Below, piece by piece: positions 1 through 12,947 of a DNA stretch of 64,000 bases. Within the stretch, counting starts at the first letter, position 1. Every line of letters begins with the position of its first letter. The notes under the pieces are model-generated. The model made no database searches. It saw only the letters and a program-made list of their open reading frames with translations, and was not told where the DNA came from. The DNA is from Plantago ovata (taxonomy: Eukaryota; Streptophyta; Magnoliopsida; Lamiales; Plantaginaceae). A program made the translations under genes and the position numbers. The DNA lies in assembly GCA_028274465.1 (NCBI GenBank), contig CM051455.1, forward strand, positions 99,022,365 to 99,086,364, written 5' to 3'.

Positions 1-405
1 AAAGTATTGTAATAGTTGTTTGTAGAAGTGACTTTGGTAAATAAAGAAATGTCTGCTAGAGATTGTCTGTATCCAAAACCAATAAGACTAGTAGTAAATT
101 TATTAAACCACTGCCTAGATGGTTGCTTTAAACCATAAAGACTTTTGACCAACTTACAAACTCTTGTGTCATCAGGTTGACAGTAGCCTTGTGGAGGGTT
201 CATATATACCTCTTCATCAAAATCTCCATGCAAGAAAGCATTGTTAACATCTAGTTGATGGAGGTACAATTTCTTCACAAGACAACAAAAGATTTACAGT
301 AGTTAGCTTAATGACAGGTGAGAAAGTGTCAAAATAATCTATTCCTTCTTCTTGAGTGTAGCCTTGTGCTACTAATCTGGCCTTGTATCTCTCCAAGGTA
401 CCATC

Positions 406-2405
406 TGAAAGTATATATGTCCTATAGACAACCAACATTAAGGACGATATGTACTTTACCGCATTCAGCTTATTGGTATTTATTTATGTTACATTTATTT
501 AAGCATACATAAATACAATTGGCATTACATTTACTGAATAGATTATTTGGTTGTTTGAATTATTCTGTAAGATGTTACCAAGGACTAAAGATAATCACCA
601 AGTTAGTGGGAGCTTGCGTGTCAGAACTTAAGTCCTAAAATTAGCCACTAGTCGATGGTCATTGAGATATGGGATATCAATGATGCGATAGAGACTAGCA
701 TGTGTTGCATCAGATCCTTCGAGGATGTGGTAGTTCTCACTGCTGCGAATAGCTTGGTTATTCATGATGGACACATGGACACTTTGGAGAGTGTTGGCAT
801 ACCCAGCCGAGAAACCATTTGGTAAATTCTATTTAAGTGTCTATGGGAGTACCGGATTGTACGGTGATGTAATAGTCCTCAGACTTGAGGTCAATACTAT
901 ATCATATGTGGAATAATATACTTTGACCATGCGCAACGCTTGCACTCTTAAAGTAGGGTAGATACGACATGCGTTGGGTATATTAGGAAGCATATGGTGT
1001 GAGTGATTGGACCAAGATCAGGATTCATTCCTCCGAATGGATTCAAGGAGAGAATACTCTACATCTCATATTAGTGCGATCGTTAGTCAGTGGCCACTAC
1101 AAAGATATATGTCAAACTGGTGTTTGGACATAATCATCTAGATCGACTAAGAAGATTGAGAGACAATTGATGAGTTATTGGAATAGACACTAATCCATAT
1201 TCTAGACTCATTCGAGTATTCGAGAATGAAAGGACCGTATCATCAAAGTACTCTACATCACAGGCAGTTTGTATCTCCTAAACAAACGTTCCTTACATAT
1301 TACTATTGTCTAGTGACGATTGTCTAGGAATATTCACTGAGACCTTGATTTGATCATTGTCTGATATGTGAGGGCCTATGGGTCATATACAACTAGGTGA
1401 TAATTCTCCCCATTAATCATTAGTGTAAATTAAATGCCAATTGGATTGATAACATTTGATTTACTATTGTCAAGGACATTTCATTTGATAGAATTCATTA
1501 ATTAAGTTATAATTAGATTTATGACTTAAGTACTCTATTAAATAAAATATGAATTAGATTGATAAATATTTAATTTAATATTATTGAGAATGTTCTATTT
1601 GATAGAAATAATTAATTAAGTTGAATTTGATTCATTGGACTTAATTGATTTATACTTTTAGAAAGTAAATTGATTAAATTAGATTTAATTAATAAAAGAA
1701 GAAAAGATTAATTAGATTTAATTCAATTAAAGTTAGAAAGTGCAATTGAACCAATTTAGACTATAGTTCAAGTGTTAAAAGCCCAAAAGAATGAAGTTGG
1801 TAGTGATGGGCTTCGAACCCGCGACCTGCAGAAAAATAGCCTGCACACATACCAACGGGGCTAGGCCTGTATAAAACAATTTATGCGTTTTATATTCCCA
1901 AAAATCTATCTGATGCGGCTGCATCAGAAAATAAGGGATAAGAAACGTGTTGTTGCTGTTATGGCAGAGAGCTTCCATCATCTTTTGGGTTTATTCTACA
2001 CGGTTGTATTCGTTCTAACTCTTTTCTTTTCTTCTTTGATTAATTCTCAATTATATTATTATGATCTTTGAGATTTCTTGTTTTGCTTAATGTAGATTTT
2101 GAATATGGATTTCCTAGCATCCATGGGGAATTCATCAACGAAGAATTGAACTACGTTTGACTTGATCCTGAGGGTACGTAGGCAGCTTAGAATTATTCTA
2201 AGTTCAGTCAGAATCTTTAGAAGATCAACAATTGTTCTTGGAGAACAAATTCATGATTAGATCAATGATTGGAAGCTGGAAACTGGATAACGGGTATGTC
2301 ATTTATATGGAGCATGTTGAATAATCATTCAATCAACGATCCATGTAGGAAAATTTTGAATTCCGCTGCATTAACCTTAGAGGTAATTTCCTACAATTCC
2401 TAACA
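406..2405 (+). mobile_element. Solo LTR of a Copia family with about 2-kb LTRs
   Basis: A 2000-bp block begins TGAAAGTATATATGTCC, ends CCTAACA and is flanked by a perfect 5-bp duplication CCATC (401-405 and 2406-2410). Reverse-transcriptase coding sequence of the host Copia stands on both sides. The first 30 bp and the last 60 bp resemble the LTR ends of the Copia copies at 3786 and 25575, for example the AATTCCGCTGC block near the 3' end, while the middle differs. It is therefore a related but separate family. No internal sequence or second LTR is present, as expected after LTR-LTR recombination. The AT-rich stretch 1400-1760 is part of this LTR and holds no gene. Confidence 0.88.
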
Positions 2406-5400
2406 CCATCAGCTTTGAATTTTGCTTTATAAACCCACTTGGATCCTATACAGTTCTTCCCCTCAGGTAGCTTAGTCATGATCCATGTATTGTTTTTCTC
2501 AAGAGCAGTAATTTCTGCAGCCATTGCATCTCTCCACTCTTGATGTTTACTAGCTTCTCTATAGTTTTTAGGCTCAGGGACAACAGTTATTGCTGCAGTA
2601 AAACATTTATGAGAAGTAGGAAGATTTGCAGTTGACAAATATTTAGATATAGAATAGTTAGAAACACAAGTGATTTTACTAGTATTATTTGCAAAATTTG
2701 CAAAATGCTATATAGAAGGAGGAATATCAACTTTATAAACTTGTAAATGAGAAGGTGCTCTTCTCTCTCTCACTGGTCTAGCATTTTCTACTGCTAGAGG
2801 AACTGATTGTTCTGGTGATGCATGTTCTGAAACAACTAGAGTTTGTTCATTAGTAGAGATAGTATTATGAGAAGAATCTGCAGTATCAGTAACAATGTTA
2901 GTGGGATTTGCAGAAATGTGAGAAGGTTGTGCTACTGAATCAGTAGAGTTCTCAGAATACTTGTATTCTGTAAATTATTCATAGTACTTATATCTTGAAG
3001 TTCTAAATTCTCTTGCAAAGTAGCAAAATCTTTAGGAGTAATAGGATGATCATAGTTAAAAAGAGAACTGTTATTATCAGGATGAAAAGAATCATCATTT
3101 ATCAAATAATCAGTGTTCTCAAAAGGAAAAATATTCTCATAGAAAACCACATCTCTTGAAATGAACACTTTCTTAGTGTCCAAATCCAGTACCTTTATAT
3201 CCTTTGCACCCAAGTGGATAGCCAAGAAAGGCACATTTAACACCTCTTTTCTCAAATTTTGTTCTACATGCAGGAATTGTAGATGCAAAACAAAGACATC
3301 CAAAAAATTTGACATGATCATAAGTTGGTAATTGACCAGTGAGTTTCTCAAATGGAGTCTTGTTTTTCAAAACCTCAGTAGGTAGCCTATTTATAATGTG
3401 AACAACTGTTAAAATGCAATCAGACCCATATGCTAGTGGAATATGACATTTAAACATTAAAGCTCTAGCTATTTGTAAAATATGCTGATGTTTTCATTCC
3501 ACTCTCCCATTTTGTTTAGGAGTATACACACAACTAGTTTGATGCAAAACACCATGTGTGCTGTAAAAATCTTTCATTTCAAATTCAACTCCATTATCAG
3601 TTCTCAAAATTTTCACAGAAGACTGAAACGGAGTTTTCACAAAACTGAAAAAATGTTCAATAATAGATCTAGTTTCAGACTTTGTTTTCATCATAAAAAT
3701 CCAAGTGCAACGAGAATAATCATCAAGAACCGTAAAAATATACTTGAAACCTTTGTAACAAGGTTGAGAAAAAGGTCCCCATATATGATAGTGTATATGT
3801 CCTAGACACAGTCCTTACTAAGGGCATGGTGCCCTTATAGAGGGCATATATGTACTATTACACAGGTCAACGTAATATAATATATGTTTGTTGCATTTTA
3901 CTATTGAGTATCGCTTTCATATTTATATTACACCAGGCTGCAGCATGTCATATCTTTATTACTGTCTGTACTGATATTAAACATGTCCCCTCGGATAGAT
4001 GACCGATCACACAGTTAGTGGGAGCTATGTGAGTTATCATCTATCCCAAACTCTCCCTAGTCGTGGTTCATCTCGGATGTGGGGGTCTGAATGAACCTGA
4101 CAAGACTAGTATGCGTGGAGGTTATACTTGTTGGAGCAAGTGTGAGCCGATCCCACGGCCACGGAACGGATTGTTGGACAATCAAGGAACGTTCCCATAA
4201 CTGCGCATAGTTGTTCGAAGAAGCTTTATCGAACAATGGAAGTACCCATCGGACACTCCCATCGATGTATACTCTACACCGACGTGTCTATGGGAACCGG
4301 TGAGTTGTCGAAGTGATGCCATTCGTCCTTTGTACTTACAGGACTTTATCATCACATTTGTTGCCCCATATCCTTGATGGACCCGTCGATGTCAGCTCTG
4401 AATAAGCAGCTGACCTAAGACACGATCCAGGATTATGGCTAAATACAAATGGGGGTGATAAGTGATTCTGTGAAGGATTCATCTCTCAAGTGTAGCATAG
4501 GAGAGCACTGCTCATAGTCTGCATAGTTGTGTTGGTAAAGTCACTGGCCAGTGCAAATGATATATTATGATGGTCATAAGTATATCTTAACCAAGCAACT
4601 CCCTGAGACACCCGTGGATGTATTATTGGGATAGACACTTCATCGATCCTAGATACATTCGGGCAAGTCAGATGAAGGGACGTTACCATCGCCGCGTTGA
4701 GCGCGACAGGCTTCGAAACGAAAGGGTTAGCTTTGAGAAAGCTCTCAAACGTCCTCACGTATTAATATTGAAAATGGAACCATCTAGGAATTCCATGTTG
4801 CCTAGTCTAGGACTTGCTTAATACGGTGAGGCCCTATGGGTCACACTATGTGGTGATTCAGTCTATCAGAATATCCTTGAAGATGGAATCGCAATTAATT
4901 TGGAATTAATTGTGATTGATGGATTATAATTAATTTGGAATTAATTATAATATTTGGTGGCTCAATTAATGATTTGAAATTATTAATTGAATTGGCTAAT
5001 TAATTGTATTTTATATAAATACAATTAAAGATTATATTTTAGAAATATAATGGAGGTTCGATTAGAAAGGATATGTTAATTTAGAATTAACATATGCACT
5101 TGGGCAAAATCTACTTGGAGTTTGGATTGCCTTAGAAATATAAGTGGGTCCCAAAAGTGGGACCCACCTCCCGCAGGACAAGGCGCGCGCGTGCGCGTGG
5201 CTGGGTAGGGGAAGGAGTTCGACTACTCCCTCTATTAGAAGTCCAAGGGATAAGTTATATTTTCCTGATTGAGTTTTAATTTGATTGGGAATGAATCTAG
5301 ACTTGATATTGGTTTCCTTGTGCGATAAGAATTAGATTATTAATCCTTTACGAAGTCCGCTAGGCGCCCGTGCCGCGCCCGGCGCCTGCACCCGCGGCGC

Positions 5401-5956
5401 CGGTACCCGCGTGCCGCGGGCGCCCCGGGCCGCCGGCACCGGGGGTCCCGTCCCACGTTTTAAAAAAAAAAAAAATTATATATATTTTCGGGTTGGACCC
5501 AAAATCGAATTTTGAAAGTTTTGAGGATTGAATTTTATATTTGGAATATAAATATGATTTAATTGTAATTATTTTAAACTAGAGGCGTTAAATTTAATTA
5601 GTATAAAGTTAAAGGGCTTATTTGTAATTTATCAATTTATTGTTTATTGCAAATCAGTCCTTCTACTTTTGAATTTTAGATTTAACACCTCCAAGATTTT
5701 TAAAATTACAATTAAGTCCTTCGGGTTTTCAAAAATTGCTACTTGGTCAATAGAATTTTCGAATATTCAATCTAGTCCAAATTTTCAATTATTTCATAGA
5801 GATTATAAGTATGGGATTATAATTTTCATAATGAAATTATGAAGTCATTTGTCATCCACATAGGCTACTACTTGTTTCATATGCTCAATATGCTATTGTT
5901 TGACAATGCATGTTTAAATACCATGTTTTTACATTCCGTTCGACCGCTATGCATGC

Positions 5957-6107
5957 GAGGGTAGGCGGCGCCCTCTTATATGTCGGACCACATATTTATG
6001 TATGGGTAGGCGGCACCCATTATGTGCTTGACCGCGGTTAGAACTAGAATGGATAGGCGGCATCCATTACGTGTAGACCGTTCATGCATAATGGGTAGGC
6101 GGCGCCC
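5957..6107 (+). repeat. Four hairpin repeats with an AGGCGGC loop in the Copia leader
   Basis: Four units at 5957-5975, 6002-6020, 6048-6068 and 6093-6107 each carry the seven bases AGGCGGC between complementary arms. The arms differ between units but still pair: GAGGGT with GCCCTC, ATGGGT with ACCCAT, AATGGAT with ATCCATT, and GGGT with GCCC, where the first and last include one wobble pair. Spacing is about 45 bases. The reverse complement of the same series lies at 32368-32520 in the sister element. The units lie between the LTR and gag. Their role is unknown. Confidence 0.75.
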
Positions 6108-6681
6108 TTATTTGTTTGTAGATGACTGATAACAACCCTCAAGCTACAAGCCCCAACCAATATAAGTACAGAAATATATATATATGTATGTATTTATGAG
6201 ATGCTTTCCATGGGGTGCTTTAATTCTGAACTTTCATTGCGTTTTCTTGTATTGGCGACCTCGTCTTACAGACTCGCAGTAATCGTCAGATTAGAGTAAG
6301 CCTATGGTTATGACTTACTGCATATTGTATCTAGTGACCTCGATAGGTACAATATGTAGGGCATCGGGTTAAATTAGATTTAACAACCAAGAGTTGCGTG
6401 ACGCAATTGGATAGTCTTACTAGTCCTACCGGTCATATTATGCTATGCGACCAGCCCCCGTTGGAGTATGGCATAATATGGATTTGGATCTTCGCCACTA
6501 CGGTAACTTGTTGGACATTACCCATATGTTTGTTGTGGGGGCAAGCATAAGTGAAAATAGTGGGAGCTAAACAGCTAAAGGACCTTGTTGTTTAGTTATG
6601 TTGACTGTGTATTTAGAAATGATATTTCAATAGTTGATTTATTGTTTTCGTTCTATATTATTTCTCCTTAGGATATTAGAT

Positions 6682-9600
6682 ATGGCGAGTATCTCGCTCC
6701 GTGCTGTCTTGGAGAAGCAAATTTTAACCGGACCAAACTTCCTAGATTGGATCAGGAATATACGTTTGGTGCTGAGGTACGAAAAGATTGAGTACGTCTT
6801 GGACGAGGTCATTCCCGTGTGCCCCGAAAATCAGACTGCCGATCAGGTTGCTGCTTGGAATCAAGCCAACAAGGGAAAGTCTGATAAGCATCTTGAGGAT
6901 GCTAAATCCGCGCAGTGTATTATGCTGGCGGCAATGAGCAATGAGCTGCAGAGGCAACATGAAAGCATGTTGCCGTATGAGATGTTGAAACATCTTGAGT
7001 CGCTCTTTAAGACGACAGCTAGAAGTGTTGAATTTGATTTGATCAAAGACATACACAGATGCAAGCTCAGTGAAAGAGGGAACATGTCTGAGCATGTTCT
7101 CAAAATGATTGGTCTCTTTGAAAAGCTTGCCGATGCCGGCGTTAAGCTGGAGAACAAGATCATGATGATCTTTGTCCTTCAATCATTGCCGAGTTCGTAT
7201 TCGCAGTTCATCATTAATTACACGATGAATGCGAAGGACGTAACACTGCCTGAACTTCATAATCTGCTGAAGACATATGATCAAACTCTTCCTAAGAAGG
7301 AAAAGTCGATCATGCTTGTTGGGCAACCGTCTAACTTAAACCCGAAAGGCAAAGGTGCTAAGGGTAAGGGAAAGTTGGGAGCCAAGGCTAACACTTGGAG
7401 TGATAAGCCAAAGCGTCCGAACCAGAAAAGGAAGTTCAAGAGAAGGGGAACGGTGCGCACAGATGAATGTCTTTTCTGTAAGCAGAAAGGACATTGGAAG
7501 AAAGATTGCCCTAAGCTTAGGGCAGATCAAGCCAAGAAGTCATCAGCTTCTGGCTCAGGTATGTTTGTTATTGAAATGAACATGACTACTTTTGACTCCA
7601 ATGGTTGGGTATTAGATACAGCATGTGGCTCACACATTTGTAATAATGTGCAGGGGCTAATTGATCACAAGCTAGTCAAGCAAGGTGAAATCGACTTGCA
7701 TGTTGGGAAAGGCAATCCAGTTGAAGCCAAACGCGTTGGACGCAGCAAGATAGATTTACCTTCGGGACAATGTTTAGAACTTCATAATGTTTATTTTGTT
7801 CCATCCATTGTCAGAAATATTATTTCCATTCCATTGTTAGACAATATGGATTTTTCCTTTCGATTTGCGAATAATACTTGTTATTTTTCATTAAATGATC
7901 AGTATTATGGAAAGGCTCGCTTGGTGAATGGTTTATATATTTTGCAAAGTAGTCTACCTTTATTTCAAATACATAACAAACAACCGTCTTCAAGTAAGAA
8001 GAATAATCCATCTTATCTATGGCATTGTCGGCTAGGCCATATCAATGAAACACGGATTCAAAGACTAAGGAAGTTGGACTACTTAGAACCATTTGATTTC
8101 GAATCATATGGTACATGTGAATCTTGTGTTAAGGGTAAGATGACGAACAAACCTTTTGTTGGACAAGGTGTTCGTGCCACTCGCTGCTTAGAGCTCATAC
8201 ATACCGATGTATGTGGACCGTTTAAAGTCCATGCGCATGGGGGTTATCCTTACTTCGTTACCTTTACTGACGATTTCTCAAGGTATGGATATATTTATCT
8301 TATGAAGAATAAATCCGAGACCTTTGGGAAATTCAAGGAGTTTAGGAATGAGGTCGAGAATGAATTGAACCTAAGGATAGTCACTCTTCGATCAGATCGA
8401 GGAGGTGAATACCTTAGTGAAGAATTTATCGATTACTTGAAGGAAAATGAAATTCAATCGCAATGGACTCCTCCTGGAACACCACAGTTAAACGGTGTGT
8501 CTGAGAGGAGGAATCGAACCCTGTTAGACATGGTAAGATCAATGATTGGATTCTCGACTCTTCCAAAGTATCTGTGGGGATATGCACTACAAACTGCAAT
8601 CTACATTCTGAACCGTGTACCATCTAAATCAGTGGAGAAAACTCCTTATGAGTTATGGAAGGGAAAGAAGCCTTCACTAGGCTATCTTAGACCTTGGGGC
8701 TGTCCTGCGATAGTCAAGCTGATGCTCACTGATAAGTTAGATGCCAAGGGTGTCAAAGTAAATTTCATAGGCTATCCTCGTCAGACGAGAGGCTATGAAT
8801 TCTATCATGCTGAAGATCACAAGGTGATCGTGTCTAGAAACGTGAAGTTTTTAGAAGCTGAATACCTCGAAGAAGAAAGGATAGATGATATGATAGAACT
8901 TGAAGAAATTCAAGACTTTGACACGCGCGAATATGAGGTCTCTAAATCTTCTGATTTGGACTCAAGTTCAGTGGGAGCTTTCGAAGCAGACAAGGGTGAT
9001 GATATGACACTTGCTAGGCATGTCATAGTCAGTGGGAGTCCTGTGATTAGATCAACAGTTGAAACCACACCAATAGAACTCGTTGTCAACCAACCTGTGC
9101 AACAAGTTGCACAAGAGCAGCCTCCCGCAAGGGAACAGGGTCGCACCCAACGACCAGCTGCATCAGTACCCACTGATAATGTTCGTGTTACACGAAGCCA
9201 GAAAAGAAAAGCACCAGAACAAGTCGAGCTCCGTAGGTCGAAGAGGATCCTAAAAGGACCTCAGAAGCAAAGCCTTATGATAGAAGACATCAGTGAACTT
9301 GATGTCGGTTTATCAGATCGGGAAGATCCAGAGACCTACAAAGAGGCAATAATTGATATTGACTCAGACAAATGGCAAGAGGCCATGGAATTAGAAATGG
9401 ATTCAATGTACCAGAACCAAGTTTGGAACTTGGTAGACTTGCCCCAAGGGGTTAGACCAATTGGGTGCAAATTGGTCTTTAAACGAAAGACAGATGCCGA
9501 TGGCAAGGTACAAACGCACAAAGCTAGGCTAGCCTTTTCACCGGTAGCAAAATTGAAGTCCATTCGAATTCTACTTGCGATAGCTGCCTACTATGATTAT

Positions 9601-10857
9601 GAAATCTGGCAGATGGATGTAAAGACGGCCTTCCTCAATGGCAACCTTGAGGAAGAGATCTATATGGTACAGCCGGAAGGTTTTATTAGTAAAACGAGGA
9701 CAACTGCTGTATGCAAATTACAAAGATCCATCTATGGGCTAAAGCAAGCGTCAAGGAGCTGGAATATCCGCTTTGATGAAGCTGTCTAATCATTTGACTT
9801 CATCAGAAGCAAGGAAGATCCCTGTGTCTACGCGAGACACAATGACAAAGGAGTTGTTTTCATGATCATTTATGTAGATGACATTTTGATCATGGGAAAC
9901 AATGTCTCTATGCGACAAGAGACTAAAGTTTGGTTATCAAGTACCTTCTCGATGAAGGACTTGGGTGAAGCGAACTGCATCCTAGGGATCAAGATCTTTA
10001 GAGATAGATCCAAGAGGATGTTGGGAATGACACAGTCCACCTACATCGACAAAATACTGAAGCGTTATAAGATGGACGACTCAAAGAGAGGCTTTCTCCC
10101 AGCTAGGCATGGGATTGTCTTATCAGTTAAGGATGGTCCTAAAACTGATGAAGAAAGAAATGCAATGAGTCGTGTGCCCTATGCTTCGGCAGTAGGGTCT
10201 ATAATGTATGCAATGAATTGCACAAGGCCCGATGTGGCATATACGCTTAGTGTCACTTGTCGACACCAACAGAATCCAGGAGTACCTCACTGGACTGCTG
10301 TGAAGAACATTCTTAAGTACCTTAGACGGACTAAAGAGATGTTCTTGGTGTTTGGTGGAGAACCAGAATTAAAGATGTCTGGGTATGTCGACGCTGGATT
10401 TGAATCAGATCCTGATGACTTTAAGTTACAGACAGGATACGTATTCAAATTGAACGGAGGAGCTGTCTGTTGGAAGAGTTCTAAGCAAGCCACGGTTGTT
10501 GACTCATCCACAGAGGCCGAGTACATTGCTGCATCAGAAGCATCGAAAGAAGTTGTCTGGATTTCAGAGTTCTTGAAAGAATTGAGGGTTGTTCCTGCTC
10601 CCAGTCCAATAACGATTTATTGTGACAATACGGGCACCGTCGCTCAAGCTAGGGAGCCTATATCTACAAACAAGAACAAACATGTACTTAGAAAATATCA
10701 CGTTATACGTGAGATTATAGATAGAGGAGAAGTTAGTATAGAACGTGTCTCTACCACGGACAACGTGGCAGATCCTTTCACTAAGGTCTTATCAGTGGAA
10801 GTCCACTTAAGACATTATGCTAATCTGGGCATTAGGCATAAAGGTGACTCGCTCTAG
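6682..10857 (+). pseudogene. Copia gag-pol coding region of the 3786-12947 element
   Basis: The gag start is taken at the [13 protein letters not shown] methionine, because matching sequence in the sister copy begins there and the codons upstream look like leader with a splice-acceptor-like TTTCTCCTTAG. In order the region shows gag (residues about 1-250), a CCHC zinc knuckle ([14 protein letters not shown]), an aspartic protease site (DTACGSH), a gag-pre-integrase HHCC region, an integrase core ([22 protein letters not shown]), the Copia reverse transcriptase with YVDDILIM and RNase H (STEAEYIA). Integrase before reverse transcriptase is the Copia arrangement. The coding region is nearly continuous but carries a small number of breaks. 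The lineage is probably near Tork/Ikeros, but that is a weak call. Confidence 0.9.
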
Positions 10858-10871
10858 TCCAAGTGGGAGAT

Positions 10872-12947
10872 TGATAGTGTATATGTCCTAGAGACAATCC
10901 TTACTAAGGGCATGGTGCCCTTATAGAGGGCATATATGTACTATTACACAGGTCAACGTAATATAATATATGTTTGTTGCATTTTACTATTGATTATCAC
11001 TTTCATATTTATATTACACCAGGCTGCAGCGTGTCATATCTTTATTACTGTCTGTATTGATATTAAACATGTCCCCTCGGATAGATGACCGATCACACAG
11101 TTAGTGGGAGCTATGTGAGTTATCATCTATCCCAAACTCTCCCTAGTCGTGGTTCATCTCGGATGTGGGGGTCTGAATGAACCTGACAAGACTAGTATGC
11201 GTGGAGGTTATACTTGTTGGAGCAAGTGTGAGCCGATCCCACGGCCACGGAACGGATTGTTGGACAATCAAGGAACGTTCCCATAACTGCGCATAGTTGT
11301 TCAAAGAAGCTTTATCGAACAATGAAAGTACCCACCGGACACTCCCATCAATGTATACTCTACACCGACGTGTCTATGGGAACCGGTGAGTTGTCGAAGT
11401 GATGCCATTCGTCCTTTGTACTTACAGGACTTTATCATCACATTTGTTGCCCCATATCCTTGGTGGACCCGTCGATGTCAGCTCTGAATAAGCAGCTGAC
11501 CTAAGACAAGATCCAGGATTATGGCTAAATACAAATGGGGGTGATAAGTGATTCTGTGAAGGATTCATCTCTCAAGTGTAGCATAGGAGAGCACTGCTCA
11601 TAGTCTGCATAGTTGTGTTGGTAAAGTCACTGGCCAGTGCAAATGATATATTATGATGGTCATAAGTATATCTTAACCAAGCAACTCCCTGAGACGTCCG
11701 TGGATGTATTATTGGGATAGACACTTCATCGATCCTAGTTACATTCGAGCAAGTCAGATGAAGGGACGTTACCATCGCCGCGTTGAGCGCGACAGGCTTC
11801 GCAACGAAAGGGTTAGTTTTGAGAAACCTCTCAAACGTCCTCACGTATTAATATTGCAAATGGAACCGTCTAGGAATTCCATGTTGCCTAGTCTGGGACT
11901 TGCTTAATACGGTGAGGTCCTATGGGTCACACTATGTGGTGATTCAGTCTATCAGAATATCCTTGAAGATGGAATCGCAATTAATTTGGAATTAATTGTG
12001 ATTGATGGATTATAATTAATTTGGAATTAATTATAATATTTGGTGGCTCAATTAATGATTTGGAATTATTAATTGAATTGGCTATTAATTGTATTTTATA
12101 TAAATAGAATTAAAGATTATATTTTAGAAATATAATGGAGGTTCGATTAGAAAGGATATGTTAATTTAGAATTAACATATGCACTTGGGAAAAATCTACT
12201 TGGAGTTTGGATTGCCTTAGAAATATAAGTGGGTCCCAAAAGTGGGACCCACCTCCCGTAGGACAAGGCGCGCGCGCGCGTGGCTGGGTAGGGGAAGGAG
12301 TTCGACTCCTTCCTCTATTAGAAGTCCAAGGGATAAGTTAGATTTTCCTGATTGAGTTTTAATTTGATTCGGAATGAATCTAGACTTGATATTGGTTTCC
12401 TTGTGCGATAAGAATTAGATTCTTATTCCTTTACGAAGTCTAATTGCTTATGCTTTAGGCTTCTATAGACTACTATATATAGTAGACTATTAGAGAGCTT
12501 TATACACAGTTTTGAACACAGTTGTTCTACCCAGCTTTCTTAGAGAAAATAAAAGCTCTCCCCTCCTCCTCTTAGCCTCACGCGCGCGCACCACCACCTG
12601 GAGGAATTGCCGCCCCGTCTTCTTGGTCACATAAAGAATATCCTAGCATTCTTCCGATAGGCTGTTCATCCGTGGATACCAAGGTTGAGGTTCTAGGAGC
12701 TGGAAACTAACTCTTATTGTCTTGCAGATATAAGGAGCATTGTAGATATCTTCGACTTCGACGAAGGAGAAGATACACCGGAAAAATATTACAAAGACTT
12801 GGAAGCTGCTTTGGAAGTAAGGTTAGTCTTCTAATTGACGTGTTTATATATATACGACATATGCATAATCAATTAACCTGTATGTTAAGAAAATTTTTGA
12901 AATTCCGCTGCGTACCCTAGGGGTAACTTTGACCGTATTTTCTTACA
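10872..12947 (+). repeat. Right (3') LTR of the 3786-12947 Copia element
   Basis: This is a 2076-bp LTR preceded by the polypurine stretch AAGTGGGAGAT. It has TG...CA ends. A TATA box lies inside a 16-bp perfect palindrome, CTACTATATATAGTAG, at 12470-12485. An exon-like segment (12728-12816) sits between an acceptor-like TTGTCTTGCAG and a donor-like GTAAGG. The sister copy's LTRs carry the same features. Confidence 0.9.

Larger units (their letters stand above)
3786..12947 (+). mobile_element. Ty1/Copia retrotransposon with about 2-kb LTRs, inserted in the outer Copia
   Basis: The element starts TGATAGTGTATATG, ends TTTTCTTACA and is flanked by the 5-bp duplication ATATA (3781-3785 and 12948-12952). 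The outer Copia's minus-strand coding sequence resumes after it. Parts are a left LTR region from 3786, a leader, a long gag-pol reading frame from about 6682 to 10857, a polypurine stretch just before 10872 and a right LTR at 10872-12947. The left end is less complete than the right. Over the comparable LTR part I count roughly 35 differences in 1.6 kb, about 2.3%. That is on the order of 1-2 million years at commonly used plant LTR rates. It has only a few breaks. It is the same family as the minus-strand copy at 25575-35348. Confidence 0.93.

Noticed and set aside
1795-1870. Possible tRNA gene in the solo LTR (GGCTTCGAACCCGCGACC with GGGGCTAGGC)
   Set aside because: Only a T-arm-like sequence is present; no full cloverleaf or acceptor stem could be built on either strand.
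4486-4821. Recurring 67- and 90-codon frames on opposite strands, also at 11572-11907, 26610-26945 and 34314-34649
   Set aside because: They are the same open stretch inside the Copia LTR seen in each LTR copy on both strands. Differences between copies change residues freely, and no domain is recognisable.
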